This document shows, in pieces, positions 36,130 to 44,538 of a DNA stretch of 64,000 nucleotides. The stretch spans positions 20,278 to 84,277 of the forward strand of contig DRHT01000065.1 in assembly GCA_011053055.1 (NCBI GenBank), written 5' to 3'. The DNA is from Halopseudomonas sabulinigri (GTDB lineage Bacteria > Pseudomonadota > Gammaproteobacteria > Pseudomonadales > Pseudomonadaceae). A model generated the notes under the pieces. It had not been told where the DNA came from, ran no database searches, and worked only from the letters and a program-made list of their open reading frames with translations. The translations under genes and the position numbers were made by a program. The number at the start of each line of letters is the position of its first letter. The stretch's first letter is position 1.

Positions 36130-37144
36130 CGCTGGAATTGAAACCGCGCACGACACTCAACGCACCCGATATGGGGCCGGTCAGCAGGGCTTTGGTAGCA
36201 TTAACGTCGTCTAGCAACGCCTTAAGGCTTTTCTGCCCCTCCTCGGTTTCCATCAAGGGTGCGATGTCCGAGGGCAGTTGATCAAAGTGCGCCAGCGTCT
36301 TGTTCAGTTGCTGACTGAACTGTTCTGCCAAGGCGATTTGGTCCGTCTCCGCCAGTAGTAAATTCAAGCCAGGCACAAAATAATCAGACAAGCCCTTCAG
36401 TGACGCATGCAGGGTGTTGAGTGATTGGCCACTGCGCCATGCATCGGCCACGTAGGGATTGGGCTTGCTGTTGCTGCGCTGACCAATTGGCCCGGCGAGA
36501 CGCCAATCAGCTATCAACTCAAGAGACTGCATGGCGGATTGCAGCGTACCGCTGTCGTAATCCTCAACGCTGAGGTAGCGCTCTTCCAGTGCAGCCCAAT
36601 CAGCATTCAACGAATCTGCATTAGCATCCAGGTTGCTGCTGATAGCGGTCATTAGCGCGCAACTGCGCTCTGCTGGTAGCGCTTTATCGGTGGCGGTGAT
36701 GCGCTCGTCGTATAAGAGGTATTCAACCGCGGGGAAACCCTGAAGCGCAACACTGTCTTTGCCAACGGCTTCAGCGGTGATGCTCTTATCGCTATTGAGC
36801 CAATAATCGACCTTACTGGCTGTGAGGTTCTTTGGATCTGGCCAAAACTGAAACTTCCACGCGCGGGTATTTTCTTCGATGGGACCGAAGCCCACAAAAC
36901 GCACAGCCTGCCATGCGCTGAATGCGGCTAGCCAAGTTTCTTTAAGCTGTTGCAGATTGGCAGGTGAGGGCGCTTCACAATAACTGCCTGCGGTCTTTTC
37001 CAGCTCGCTGGTAGCGTCCGCAAGCTGACTGTAACCGTGGCCAATCTGAGCGTGCCACGCGGCACGGGGTGTTTCTGCCTGGGCGGCGCTGGCACACGCG
37101 AGGGTCAGTAGTGTGCAACAGCCAATGCGATGCAGGAGTGTCAT
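36119..37144 (-). CDS. imelysin family protein (second copy)
   Basis: This 341-residue protein has a signal peptide (MTLLHRIGCCTLLTLACASA, cleavage near AQA|ETP) and an imelysin-like fold. The GxHxxE motif of the family is changed to GFPAVEYLLYDE, with Pro in place of the His seen in the larger paralogue, so metal binding may differ. The C-terminal half carries RLAGPIGQRSNSKPNP. It is co-operonic with the DUF1111 and DUF1513 genes. Role in iron handling is inferred from context and Fur control. Confidence 0.9.
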   Translation of the reverse strand: MTLLHRIGCCTLLTLACASAAQAETPRAAWHAQIGHGYSQLADATSELEKTAGSYCEAPSPANLQQLKETWLAAFSAWQAVRFVGFGPIEENTRAWKFQFWPDPKNLTASKVDYWLNSDKSITAEAVGKDSVALQGFPAVEYLLYDERITATDKALPAERSCALMTAISSNLDANADSLNADWAALEERYLSVEDYDSGTLQSAMQSLELIADWRLAGPIGQRSNSKPNPYVADAWRSGQSLNTLHASLKGLSDYFVPGLNLLLAETDQIALAEQFSQQLNKTLAHFDQLPSDIAPLMETEEGQKSLKALLDDVNATKALLTGPISGALSVVRGFNSSDGD

Positions 37145-37157
37145 GGATAGTTCTCGT

Positions 37158-38573
37158 TCAGAGGGAGTTGAGAAAACGCAGTAACGCTGCACGCTCGATG
37201 GCAGGCAACAATCGGTACTGATCAATCGAGGCTTGCGCCTCACCTGCGTGCCACAAAATAGCTTCTTCCAGGGTGCGGGCGCGGCCATCATGCAGGAAGC
37301 CAGCTGTTGGGTTCACACCTTGCGCCAAGCCCATACCCCAGAGTGGTGGCGTGCGCCATTCGTTACCATCGGCAAGAAATTCATCGCGGCCGTCCGCCAG
37401 GCCAGGGCCCATATCGTGCAGTAACATATCAGTGTAGGGCCAGATAACCTGATCGCTTAGGTCTTCACGCTCAACCTTGGCGGTGGTATAGGTTGGCGTA
37501 TGGCAACTGGCGCAGTTCAGCTGATTAAACAACTCAGCGCCTTGCATTACTTCAGGGGCATCCATATCACGTCGGGTAGGCACCGCCAGGCTCGCGGAAT
37601 AAAAAGCGATAAAGTTGGCGATTTTGTCGCTGACTTCCAACTCGCCGCCATTAGGGAAAGTCTCGCACTTCTGTTCAGGCGTGCAGTCAGTTTGTGGGCT
37701 CAGCTTAGAGGTGAGCCCCATATCCCCGGCAAACGCACCCATCGCCTGTTGCAGAATATTAGGCTCAGCCGCTTTCCAGCCGAATCGACCCAGTACCGTG
37801 GTTTCGCTGGTTTTGTCCCAAACGCGGTTGGCCCGTCCGGAAATACCATCGCCATCTTTATCGTCGGGATCTTCACGACTTAGGATGTCAGTTTCAGCGA
37901 TAGACTCCAGTAAGCCCAAACCAATCATCGGCGGAGCAACCCGGGGGGATATCAACAGGTTATCTGGTAGCGGGCCGTAGTTTGGCGACTCTATATGGTA
38001 AATCGGCTGGCGTAACATCACTACTGTGCCGTCAGCCAGCTTCTGCTCAACCGGCTGCCATTCGACAACCATATTGGCCTCCGGCTGCATGCCTGGGATG
38101 GCTGAGGTTTGCAGCTGGCTGCCGTACACCGGCGCCGGAACAAAGCCGTGACGCTTGAGTATTTCAGCATCGCGTTCAGCATCGGCCGGTACCGCTAAAC
38201 GCAAAAACAGCGAGACTGAGGGCTCATCAATTGACGGAGGTGCGTGACCTCGGCCATCTTTGATGTGACAGCCCTGGCAAGAGTTGGTGTTAAACAGCGG
38301 CCCAAGGCCATCGCGCGCATCGGTGCTGGACGGTGCCACCACCCAAGGGTTGCGAAAGAAGCTGTTGCCAACGCTGAAATCCAGACGCTTGGTAATCGAG
38401 AGATTGCCTTGCGGAAGAGAAAAGGCATTGTGATCGTGCTGCGTCACACTGCCGGCACCACCGGTCATAGGGGTGTCTTGAATGGGGTATTCCGACTGTG
38501 CAGCCATGGCAGCGCTGGATAGCAGCAGCAAGGGAGCAAACAGCCCGTTAAAGCGGGTAGTAGGGCGAGGCAT
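37158..38573 (-). CDS. DUF1111 di-haem oxidoreductase family protein (thiol oxidoreductase-like)
   Basis: This 471-residue protein has a signal peptide (to about residue 25) and two CxxCH haem-attachment sites: CQGCH near residue 99 (FNTNSCQGCHIKDGRG) and CASCH near residue 351 (QLNCASCHTPTYT). This is the DUF1111 arrangement, related to MauG/cytochrome c peroxidases, and places it in the periplasm. It lies between two imelysin genes, so it may act on iron or on an extracellular iron complex (inference). Confidence 0.9.
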   Translation of the reverse strand: MPRPTTRFNGLFAPLLLLSSAAMAAQSEYPIQDTPMTGGAGSVTQHDHNAFSLPQGNLSITKRLDFSVGNSFFRNPWVVAPSSTDARDGLGPLFNTNSCQGCHIKDGRGHAPPSIDEPSVSLFLRLAVPADAERDAEILKRHGFVPAPVYGSQLQTSAIPGMQPEANMVVEWQPVEQKLADGTVVMLRQPIYHIESPNYGPLPDNLLISPRVAPPMIGLGLLESIAETDILSREDPDDKDGDGISGRANRVWDKTSETTVLGRFGWKAAEPNILQQAMGAFAGDMGLTSKLSPQTDCTPEQKCETFPNGGELEVSDKIANFIAFYSASLAVPTRRDMDAPEVMQGAELFNQLNCASCHTPTYTTAKVEREDLSDQVIWPYTDMLLHDMGPGLADGRDEFLADGNEWRTPPLWGMGLAQGVNPTAGFLHDGRARTLEEAILWHAGEAQASIDQYRLLPAIERAALLRFLNSL

Positions 38574-38629
38574 AAAACGTATTTACCGTTTATCAGAGGA
38601 GTAACTGCGATTGCTGATCATACTCACTC

Positions 38630-38674
38630 AAAAAAGCCGATGGTAGCGGAAGGTACCGCACCACCGGCTTTTAT
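38630..38674 (-). terminator. hairpin with T-run between the first two genes of the iron operon
   Basis: On the minus strand AAAAGCCGGTGGT..., an inner stem and ...ACCATCGGCTTTTTT form a long stem with a U-run. It follows the first imelysin gene and precedes the DUF1111 gene, so it probably gives partial termination and lower expression of the downstream genes. Confidence 0.7.
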
Positions 38675-38691
38675 TGTTACGACAGTTGGCC

Positions 38692-40059
38692 TTAGAAGTT
38701 GTGGCCAGCGTCGTCAGGTTGGAGCGAATCAACCCCTACAATAGCCGCTACTTTTTCGATTGAACCCGTTTGCTCAACCAGTGCTGCGATTGCGTTGTTG
38801 ATGATCTTGGCGCCTTCGGCATTATCCGGGGCGATCATCATGTCGAACTTAACAGGATTTTCAGAGGCTTCGGCTGTTTTCTTCATTTCGCCCAGCGCCG
38901 CCATCGTGGAGGCCAGCTCGGAGTTCAGCTTCTTGTCCAGTTCGGCATCGCTTGCAGCGACCAGATCAGACAAGGAAGCACCGCTCATCTCAGTACCATC
39001 AGCGCGCTGGTAAGTACCGGTGTAGACATTCTGGATGCCTTGCGCGTTGTAATAATGAGAGTTGTGGGTGTTGTCGCTGAAGCAGTCATGCTCGTCTTCA
39101 TAGGAGTTGGCTTCTAGGGCCACCTTCATGCGCTCACCAGCCAGCTCGCCCAGTGACAGCGAGCCCATGCCGAAGAGCATTTTCTGGTAAGCAGCTTGAG
39201 GCTCAATGGCAACAAACTCAGCTCGATAATTACCTTCGGTGTCCGCCGTCCATTGACCCACCATCCACTCCAGGTCGCTGACCAGCAAATCGGTTACGGC
39301 ATCCAGGTAGTCAGCACGGCGATCACAATGACCGTTAGTGCAGTCTTCGCCTTTAGCGTAGTCAGTCACAGGGCGCTCGCCGGCGCCTGCTTCAAAGCCA
39401 TTCATATCCTGGCCCCAGAGCAGGAACTCAACAGCGTGGTAGCCGGTTGCAACGTTGGCTTCGGAGCCACCCACTTCGTTCAGGCTGGCTAACAGCTCAG
39501 GCGTTAACGTGGTGAGGTCCATTGTTTCGCTACCAATGGTCAGCTCGGTGTTGGCAATGATGTTGGCGTTGGCGCCATCGTTGCCCAGCGCATGCTGGTA
39601 ACCGTCAGTTTTAACGTAGTCGATCAAACCTTCGTCTAGGGGCCAGGCGTTGAGTTGACCTTCCCAGTCATCTACCACGGCGTTACCAAAGCGGAAAACT
39701 TCCGATTGCTGATAAGGCACGCGAGCGGCCAGCCAGGCTTGCTTTGCTGCAGCCAGTGTTTCGGCCGTAGGATTTTTGATCAGTTCGTCGGTTGCAGCAT
39801 CCAGCGCTTTGGCGGTGGTCAGTGCATCTTCGTAGGTGGCGTGGGCCAGATCAGCGTAGTGGCTGACAACCGCTTCGGGTGCTACCGCGTTGTCATTTGA
39901 TGCCGCAGCGGGTGCGGTTTCAGCGACCTCGGCTGGAGCGGTGGCAGTCGGCTCTGGAGCAGCAGACTGAGCAGCTTTGTCTTCGTCGCCACATGCACTC
40001 AGAAGAAAAGCAGTAGAAATTGCCAGCGCAAGCGCCTGCAGAGGAAAACGCGCAGCCAT
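38692..40059 (-). CDS. imelysin family lipoprotein (IrpA/ICMP-like)
   Basis: This 455-residue protein has a lipoprotein signal (FLLSAC near residue 22) and an Ala/Pro/Glu-rich linker to about residue 65. The imelysin domain follows, with GYHAVEFLLWGQDMNGF providing the GxHxxE motif. A Cys-bearing loop (GEDCTNGHCDRRADYL, DEHDCFSDNTHN) is present. Imelysin proteins such as Pseudomonas IcmP and cyanobacterial IrpA are outer-membrane, Fur-regulated, iron-related proteins. A Fur-like box lies just upstream. Confidence 0.92.
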   Translation of the reverse strand: MAARFPLQALALAISTAFLLSACGDEDKAAQSAAPEPTATAPAEVAETAPAAASNDNAVAPEAVVSHYADLAHATYEDALTTAKALDAATDELIKNPTAETLAAAKQAWLAARVPYQQSEVFRFGNAVVDDWEGQLNAWPLDEGLIDYVKTDGYQHALGNDGANANIIANTELTIGSETMDLTTLTPELLASLNEVGGSEANVATGYHAVEFLLWGQDMNGFEAGAGERPVTDYAKGEDCTNGHCDRRADYLDAVTDLLVSDLEWMVGQWTADTEGNYRAEFVAIEPQAAYQKMLFGMGSLSLGELAGERMKVALEANSYEDEHDCFSDNTHNSHYYNAQGIQNVYTGTYQRADGTEMSGASLSDLVAASDAELDKKLNSELASTMAALGEMKKTAEASENPVKFDMMIAPDNAEGAKIINNAIAALVEQTGSIEKVAAIVGVDSLQPDDAGHNF

Positions 40060-40090
40060 GGAGAACTCCCTGTTTTATTAGTCGCTTTCA

Positions 40091-40116
40091 ATTAATGATA
40101 GTGATTTGCATTTCTA
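40091..40116 (-). promoter_or_regulatory. Fur-like box upstream of the imelysin operon
   Basis: Two overlapping 19-base registers (starting at 40091 and 40097) each match 12 of 19 consensus positions of GATAATGATAATCATTATC by hand count, giving a run of NAT-type hexamers. It lies 32 bases before the start codon of the first imelysin gene. Confidence 0.55.
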
Positions 40117-40239
40117 ATTATAAGGAGCCTATAGCATATTGCAATGCGCCGCTGCTTTGATCCGCAAATGAGCCTGAACCCTTGGGCGGCATAGCTGTCT
40201 TCCATAGTGTGGACACACAACAGACAAATGGAGACCGCA

Positions 40240-40455
40240 ATGTCAAACCATCATGTATACAAGAAAGTTGAAGTGGTAGGTTCATCCAGCAACAGCATAG
40301 AAGATGCGATTCAGGTTGCTGTCGCTGAATGCAGCAAGAGTGTTAAACATGTGGAGTGGTTTGAAGTAGTTGAAACCCGCGGCCACGTAAAAGATGGAAA
40401 AGTCGCCCACTATCAGGTTGTACTAAAAGTGGGCTTTCGCATTGAAGGTAGCTAG
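40240..40455 (+). CDS. dodecin family flavin-binding protein
   Basis: This 71-residue protein matches dodecin: YKKVEVVGSSSNSIEDAIQVAV with VEWFEVVETRGHVKDGKVAHYQVVLKVGFR. Dodecins assemble as dodecamers that sequester flavins (two per site in bacterial types) and limit photodamage. The conserved flavin-stacking Trp (VEWFEV) and the later Gln (YQVVLKV) are present. It is convergent with the FMN-riboswitch-controlled ribH gene. Confidence 0.92.
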   Translation: MSNHHVYKKVEVVGSSSNSIEDAIQVAVAECSKSVKHVEWFEVVETRGHVKDGKVAHYQVVLKVGFRIEGS

Positions 40456-40472
40456 CGCATAAAAGCCAGCCT

Positions 40473-40958
40473 TCAGCTGGCCTTGGTCGCCAATGTGAGC
40501 GCAATCGCGCCATCTGCAGCGGCGGCCAACTCCTCACCTTTCTGAACGAAATGACGGCTGTAGTACTGCCGGTGTTCATCATGCTCATGAAAGTTATGGG
40601 GCGTGAGTACGGCCGTCAAAACCGGAACTTCGGTTTCCAGTTGCACCTGCATCAAACCTGAAATAACCGCATTGGCAACAAAGTCATGCCGGTAAATTCC
40701 GCCATCTACTACCAGTCCACTGCAAACGACCGCAGCGTAGCGGCCCGTTTTTGCCAAAAGCTTGGCCTGCAGGGGGATTTCATAGGCGCCGGGAACCGCG
40801 ATCACGTCTATATTTTCCGGATCGTAGCCGCGTTCTTGCCACTGACTTTTAAACCCATCCAGGCAGCGCAGTACGATCTCTGCGTGCCATGAGGCATGGA
40901 TGAAGGCAACCCGCTGGTTGCTGCGATCAAAAGTGAAATTCGTCGAGCTCTGATTCAT
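40473..40958 (-). CDS. ribH: 6,7-dimethyl-8-ribityllumazine synthase
   Basis: This 161-residue enzyme condenses 5-amino-6-ribitylamino-uracil with 3,4-dihydroxybutanone phosphate. The N-terminal HASWHAEIVLRCLDGF, the phosphate-binding VPGAYEIPLQAKLLAKTG, and the catalytic His region VVDGGIYRHDFVAN are present, and it resembles type-2 (RibH2) lumazine synthases. It lies alone, away from a ribBA/ribE cluster, behind an FMN riboswitch, so it is probably the inducible copy. Confidence 0.9.
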   Translation of the reverse strand: MNQSSTNFTFDRSNQRVAFIHASWHAEIVLRCLDGFKSQWQERGYDPENIDVIAVPGAYEIPLQAKLLAKTGRYAAVVCSGLVVDGGIYRHDFVANAVISGLMQVQLETEVPVLTAVLTPHNFHEHDEHRQYYSRHFVQKGEELAAAADGAIALTLATKAS

Positions 40959-41042
40959 CAGTTACTTCCTGGACAAAGGTGAATCAGGGCGAACGGGCAG
41001 GGCAGGGCCGAGCGTTTACACGCGGCGGCACAGGCAACTGAC

Positions 41043-41192
41043 GCGTTCTCTCCTATCCGGACTATGACCGTCGGCTCTGGAATCACACCAGATCTGCTGA
41101 CCTCTGACTGAGAAATTCTGTCAGAGCGCTCGCGGGCTGAGGAGCTGACTCCTATCACCGCCGGTGGGGAATTGCACCCCGCCCCGAGAACG
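41043..41192 (-). ncRNA. FMN riboswitch (RFN element) controlling ribH
   Basis: On the minus strand the element reads CGTTCTC (41186-41192) paired with GAGAACG (41043-41049) as P1. The canonical blocks are present in order: GGGGCGGGGTGCAATTCCCC, ACCGGCGGT, AGCCCGCGAGCG, GGTCAGCAGATCTGGTGTGA and TTCCAGAGCCGACGGTCATA, then GTCCGGATAGGAGAGAAC. It lies about 85 bases upstream of the ribH start; a distal anti-SD or terminator hairpin was not resolved. Confidence 0.95.
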
Positions 41193-41314
41193 AAGCTGTT
41201 TGCACAGCGGGCAGCAATATAAGGGTTTCTGGGTAGGCACGTCAAAGCTGGGGGGCGCTATAAAGATAAGATCACTGATGCCGATATAGACCTATAGCCA
41301 CACGTGAGGTCGGC

Positions 41315-41761
41315 ATGCGCATAGATTCAACTCCTACTCTGGTAACGTCCACATCACCAGCTGCGGCGCCTGTCGCCGCGCCTGAGGGACAGCAAGAACA
41401 AGCCAAATCGGTGCGCGAGCTGGGGCAGGGGATTAAGGTGACACTATCCGAACAGGCTCAGGCCAGAGCTGCAGGCAGCAATAAGGATCAGGCAGTCGCC
41501 GACAGTGACCTTCCCGACACCATCAAGAGTTTGATCGAGCATATCCGCGAACTCAAAGCACAAATTGCAGAGAAGCAGGCAGAACTTGCCGCGCTGCAAC
41601 GCGCCGCCGCCGACCCGGAGCAGGTCAAGCAGGTGCAGCAACAGTTGAGCAGCCTGACATCCGCGCTAACCACTGCCTATGCAAGCCTGGCTACAGCATT
41701 GGATGACAATAGCTTAAGCGATGATCAGAAAATGGCAGCGCTAAATATGAGCATGTCCTAA
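41315..41761 (+). CDS. cytoplasmic coiled-coil protein of unknown function
   Basis: This 148-residue protein has an Ala/Pro/Ser-rich N-terminus, a charged middle section and a heptad-like helical segment from about residue 70 (LIEHIRELKAQIAEKQAELAAL, QVQQQLSSLTSALTTAYASL). The ATG has GTGAGGTC before it. No signal peptide or membrane helix. I recognise no family. Confidence 0.7.
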   Translation: MRIDSTPTLVTSTSPAAAPVAAPEGQQEQAKSVRELGQGIKVTLSEQAQARAAGSNKDQAVADSDLPDTIKSLIEHIRELKAQIAEKQAELAALQRAAADPEQVKQVQQQLSSLTSALTTAYASLATALDDNSLSDDQKMAALNMSMS

Positions 41762-41864
41762 ACACGGCATTAGCTGATCTTGCTGCGCATATAAGGTATA
41801 AACTGCCAAAAGATGAGCGGGTGAATGCTGTCTGTATCAAGGATCAACCGACTGCAAGGCGGTT

Positions 41865-43142
41865 ATGCATCTTCACGGAAAATCATCCTCCCACTGTCCG
41901 GTAAACGCTGACTGGCTCAAACGCGCTTGGCTTTGTTGCATGCTGTTAATAATGACCGCTTGCGCAGCACCCCAACCCTTGATGCTCATGCCGGCCCCCG
42001 TGCTCTACCGCGACGGCCTCGTCGACCCCTTTGCCCACTTGCTGCCGGCACGCCGCATACCACGCATGTCGATCTTTTACGCGACCAACCGCGAGCCGGA
42101 AATAACTGAACAAGGTCTCAACTACGGCAACGACATCACCCAGCGTCTGCATCTGGGGCAGGCCGTAGTGCAACTCGGTGATGAAAATACCCAGTGGAAC
42201 GACCTTTACGAAGCGTCAATTACCGACCAGACCGGCTTGTTACTGCCCCTCAAACTACATTCGGTAGCTCAACAAGCGCGGTTCCCGGCTGGCATGGCCG
42301 CTCCCTCCGCTGCGCTCACAGATGAGGCGCAAGCCTATTTCGCCGCAATCAATGCTGAGCTAGCCGAAGCCCAGGATCGCGAAATCCTGGTCTATGTACA
42401 CGGCACTAAAGTGGATTTTCTTAACTCAACCGCACTGACTGCGGAAATAGATCACTTTTCCGGTCGGGATTATGTTGGGCTTGCCTTCGCATGGCCCTCT
42501 CATCAAAATATTTTTCGTTACCTGATCCGCGAAGATGTACATCGCGCCCAAGCATCGAGCGATGCGCTAGCGACCTTGCTGGAGCTACTTGCGGAGCATA
42601 CTGACGCCCAACGTATCAACGTATTGGCATACAGCGCCGGTGCGCGAGTTACCTCCAAAGCCTTGGATCAATTACGCACCAAGTACTCTGATGAAAGCGC
42701 CTACCGGCTAAAAAGCCGTTTGCGCATTGGCACTGTGATCTTTGCTGCTGCTGATGTAGAACTGGAAACCTTTCTTGACCGGCTAGGCAGCATCAGTGAT
42801 CTCTCCGAACAGGTTGTCATCACCGTCAGCGATGATGACAACGCCTTGATCGCAGCGCGGCACTACATGGGCGGCGGTAGTCGAACCGGGGAAGAGTTAG
42901 CAGAAAGTGCGGAGGAATTCTTTATCCACGAACATCAGATCACCAATATTGAGATTATTGATGTTTCTGCGGGTAAGTTGGCTCGGGGCTTTGATATCAG
43001 CGGCCATCATTATTGGTATCGCCATCCCTGGATCAGTAGCGATATGGTGTTCTTGCTGCGTAGCGGTTTGCGGCCAGACAGAACTGGAAGGCATTTGGTA
43101 TCTGTCGGACGACTACCCGGAGCAGGTCCAGCGAGCGGCTAA
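41865..43142 (+). CDS. DUF900 alpha/beta hydrolase lipoprotein with a probable 3' frameshift
   Basis: This 425-residue protein has an N-terminal lipoprotein-type segment (LLIMTACAAP) and an alpha/beta hydrolase DUF900 domain: MSIFYATNREPE near residue 70, ILVYVHGTKVDFLNS, LAFAWPSHQN and INVLAYSAGARVTSKALDQL, with the nucleophile Ser in YSAG. Family proteins end with a segment like the one coded in the overlapping frame (GIWYLSDDYPEQVQ, ending at 43167). The annotated frame instead ends in a basic tail (GRHLVSVGRLPG), so a +1 shift between about 43070 and 43100 is likely. Confidence 0.82.
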   Translation: MHLHGKSSSHCPVNADWLKRAWLCCMLLIMTACAAPQPLMLMPAPVLYRDGLVDPFAHLLPARRIPRMSIFYATNREPEITEQGLNYGNDITQRLHLGQAVVQLGDENTQWNDLYEASITDQTGLLLPLKLHSVAQQARFPAGMAAPSAALTDEAQAYFAAINAELAEAQDREILVYVHGTKVDFLNSTALTAEIDHFSGRDYVGLAFAWPSHQNIFRYLIREDVHRAQASSDALATLLELLAEHTDAQRINVLAYSAGARVTSKALDQLRTKYSDESAYRLKSRLRIGTVIFAAADVELETFLDRLGSISDLSEQVVITVSDDDNALIAARHYMGGGSRTGEELAESAEEFFIHEHQITNIEIIDVSAGKLARGFDISGHHYWYRHPWISSDMVFLLRSGLRPDRTGRHLVSVGRLPGAGPASG

Positions 43143-43289
43143 AAAAGAGATGCGCGGCAGCTGGTAAATGATGCAGTTGCTCTACAAATGCAACAGTGTT
43201 TTGCGACTGCCACAACAGATTATTTCGACTACTCTCGAACAAGTGTGCGTTAATACTCCGCTTCTGCACACCGCCGTTTTGGAGTAAGC

Positions 43290-44516
43290 ATGTCTGCGTC
43301 GCCGCATTCCGACCATCACATCTCAGCCCGCATGACCTTTTTTCTGGCGCTATGTTGTGGCCTGATCGTCGCCAACCTGTACTACTCACAACCACTGGCA
43401 GGCCCCATCAGCCAAGCGCTGAACATGTCACCGGAGTCAGCCGGCCTGATCGTCACCCTGACTCAGATCGGCTATGTGATTGGCTTGCTGCTGGTGGTCC
43501 CTTTGGCCGATCTGGTAGAGAACCGCAAGTTAATTCTGGCCATGCTCGCGCTCTCCATTGTCGCGGTATTGGGCGCTGCGCTGGCCGATAACGCGGTGTT
43601 ATTTCTGACTGCTTCGCTGCTGATCGGCGTGGGTGCCGTGGCCGTGCAGGTCATAGTCCCGCTGGCGGCGCATTTGGCTAGCGAAGAACGCCGCGGTCAG
43701 GTGGTTGGTAATGTGATGAGCGGCTTAATGTTCGGCATCATGTTGGCGCGTCCGGTATCCAGTTTCATTACCGACCTTTACAACTGGCATGCGGTCTTTG
43801 TGTTCTCTGCGGTGGTGATGCTGCTTTTGGGTGTCGCTATCCGTGTTTTACTACCGCCGCGTGCACCACGCGCGACCTTAAGCTATGGCAGTCTGTTGGC
43901 ATCGATGGGTGGTCTGGCGTTGCACACGCCGATTTTGCAGCGCCGGGCTTTTTATCAGGCAATGATGTTTGGCGCATTCAGTCTGTTCTGGACTACCACA
44001 CCGCTCCTGTTGGCGGGCCCGGCTTTTAATCTGTCGCAATCGGGTATCGCGCTTTTTGCCCTGGCGGGTGTGGCGGGCGCGGTCTCTGCCCCGTTGGCCG
44101 GGCGAGTGGCTGACGCTGGCTGGACGCGCTCGGCAACCCTATGCGCCATGCTTCTGGCGATTGGCTCCTTTGCCATTACCTTGCTGCTGCCTTTGGGCTC
44201 CACAACATCGCTGATGCTACTGGTGCTGGCCGCGGTACTACTCGATTTTGGCGTTTCCGCCAACGTCGTGCTGGGGCAGCGCGCGATCTATGGCCTGAGC
44301 GCTGATTTGCGTAGCCGTTTGAATGGGCTATATATGGCTACTTTCTTCGTTGGTGGTGCGATAGGCAGCGCTGTGGGCGTGTGGGGCTACGCGCACGGCG
44401 GCTGGCTGACGGCCGCATTGCTAGGCGGCAGCATGCCAGCATTAGCTTTGTTCGTACTCTGGTTGGTGGAACCAAAAACCGAAGCAACAGCGACGCTATC
44501 GACTTCGGTTGATTGA
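43290..44516 (+). CDS. MFS transporter
   Basis: This 408-residue inner-membrane protein has about 12 hydrophobic segments, with SPESAGLIVTLTQIGYVIGL and VPLADLVENRKLILAMLALS (a variant of the family's intracellular 2-3 loop motif, D...R). GGAG precedes the ATG by seven bases. It belongs to the drug- and metabolite-exporter branch by resemblance; the substrate is unknown. The neighbours give no pathway context. Confidence 0.87.
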   Translation: MSASPHSDHHISARMTFFLALCCGLIVANLYYSQPLAGPISQALNMSPESAGLIVTLTQIGYVIGLLLVVPLADLVENRKLILAMLALSIVAVLGAALADNAVLFLTASLLIGVGAVAVQVIVPLAAHLASEERRGQVVGNVMSGLMFGIMLARPVSSFITDLYNWHAVFVFSAVVMLLLGVAIRVLLPPRAPRATLSYGSLLASMGGLALHTPILQRRAFYQAMMFGAFSLFWTTTPLLLAGPAFNLSQSGIALFALAGVAGAVSAPLAGRVADAGWTRSATLCAMLLAIGSFAITLLLPLGSTTSLMLLVLAAVLLDFGVSANVVLGQRAIYGLSADLRSRLNGLYMATFFVGGAIGSAVGVWGYAHGGWLTAALLGGSMPALALFVLWLVEPKTEATATLSTSVD

Positions 44517-44538
44517 GCTACCTAATCAGGTCAGGTAA

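Noticed and set aside
42907..43167. Independent gene in the third frame over the DUF900 3' end
   Set aside because: Only its last 25 residues look like protein, and they fit the missing hydrolase C-terminus; a frameshift explains it better.
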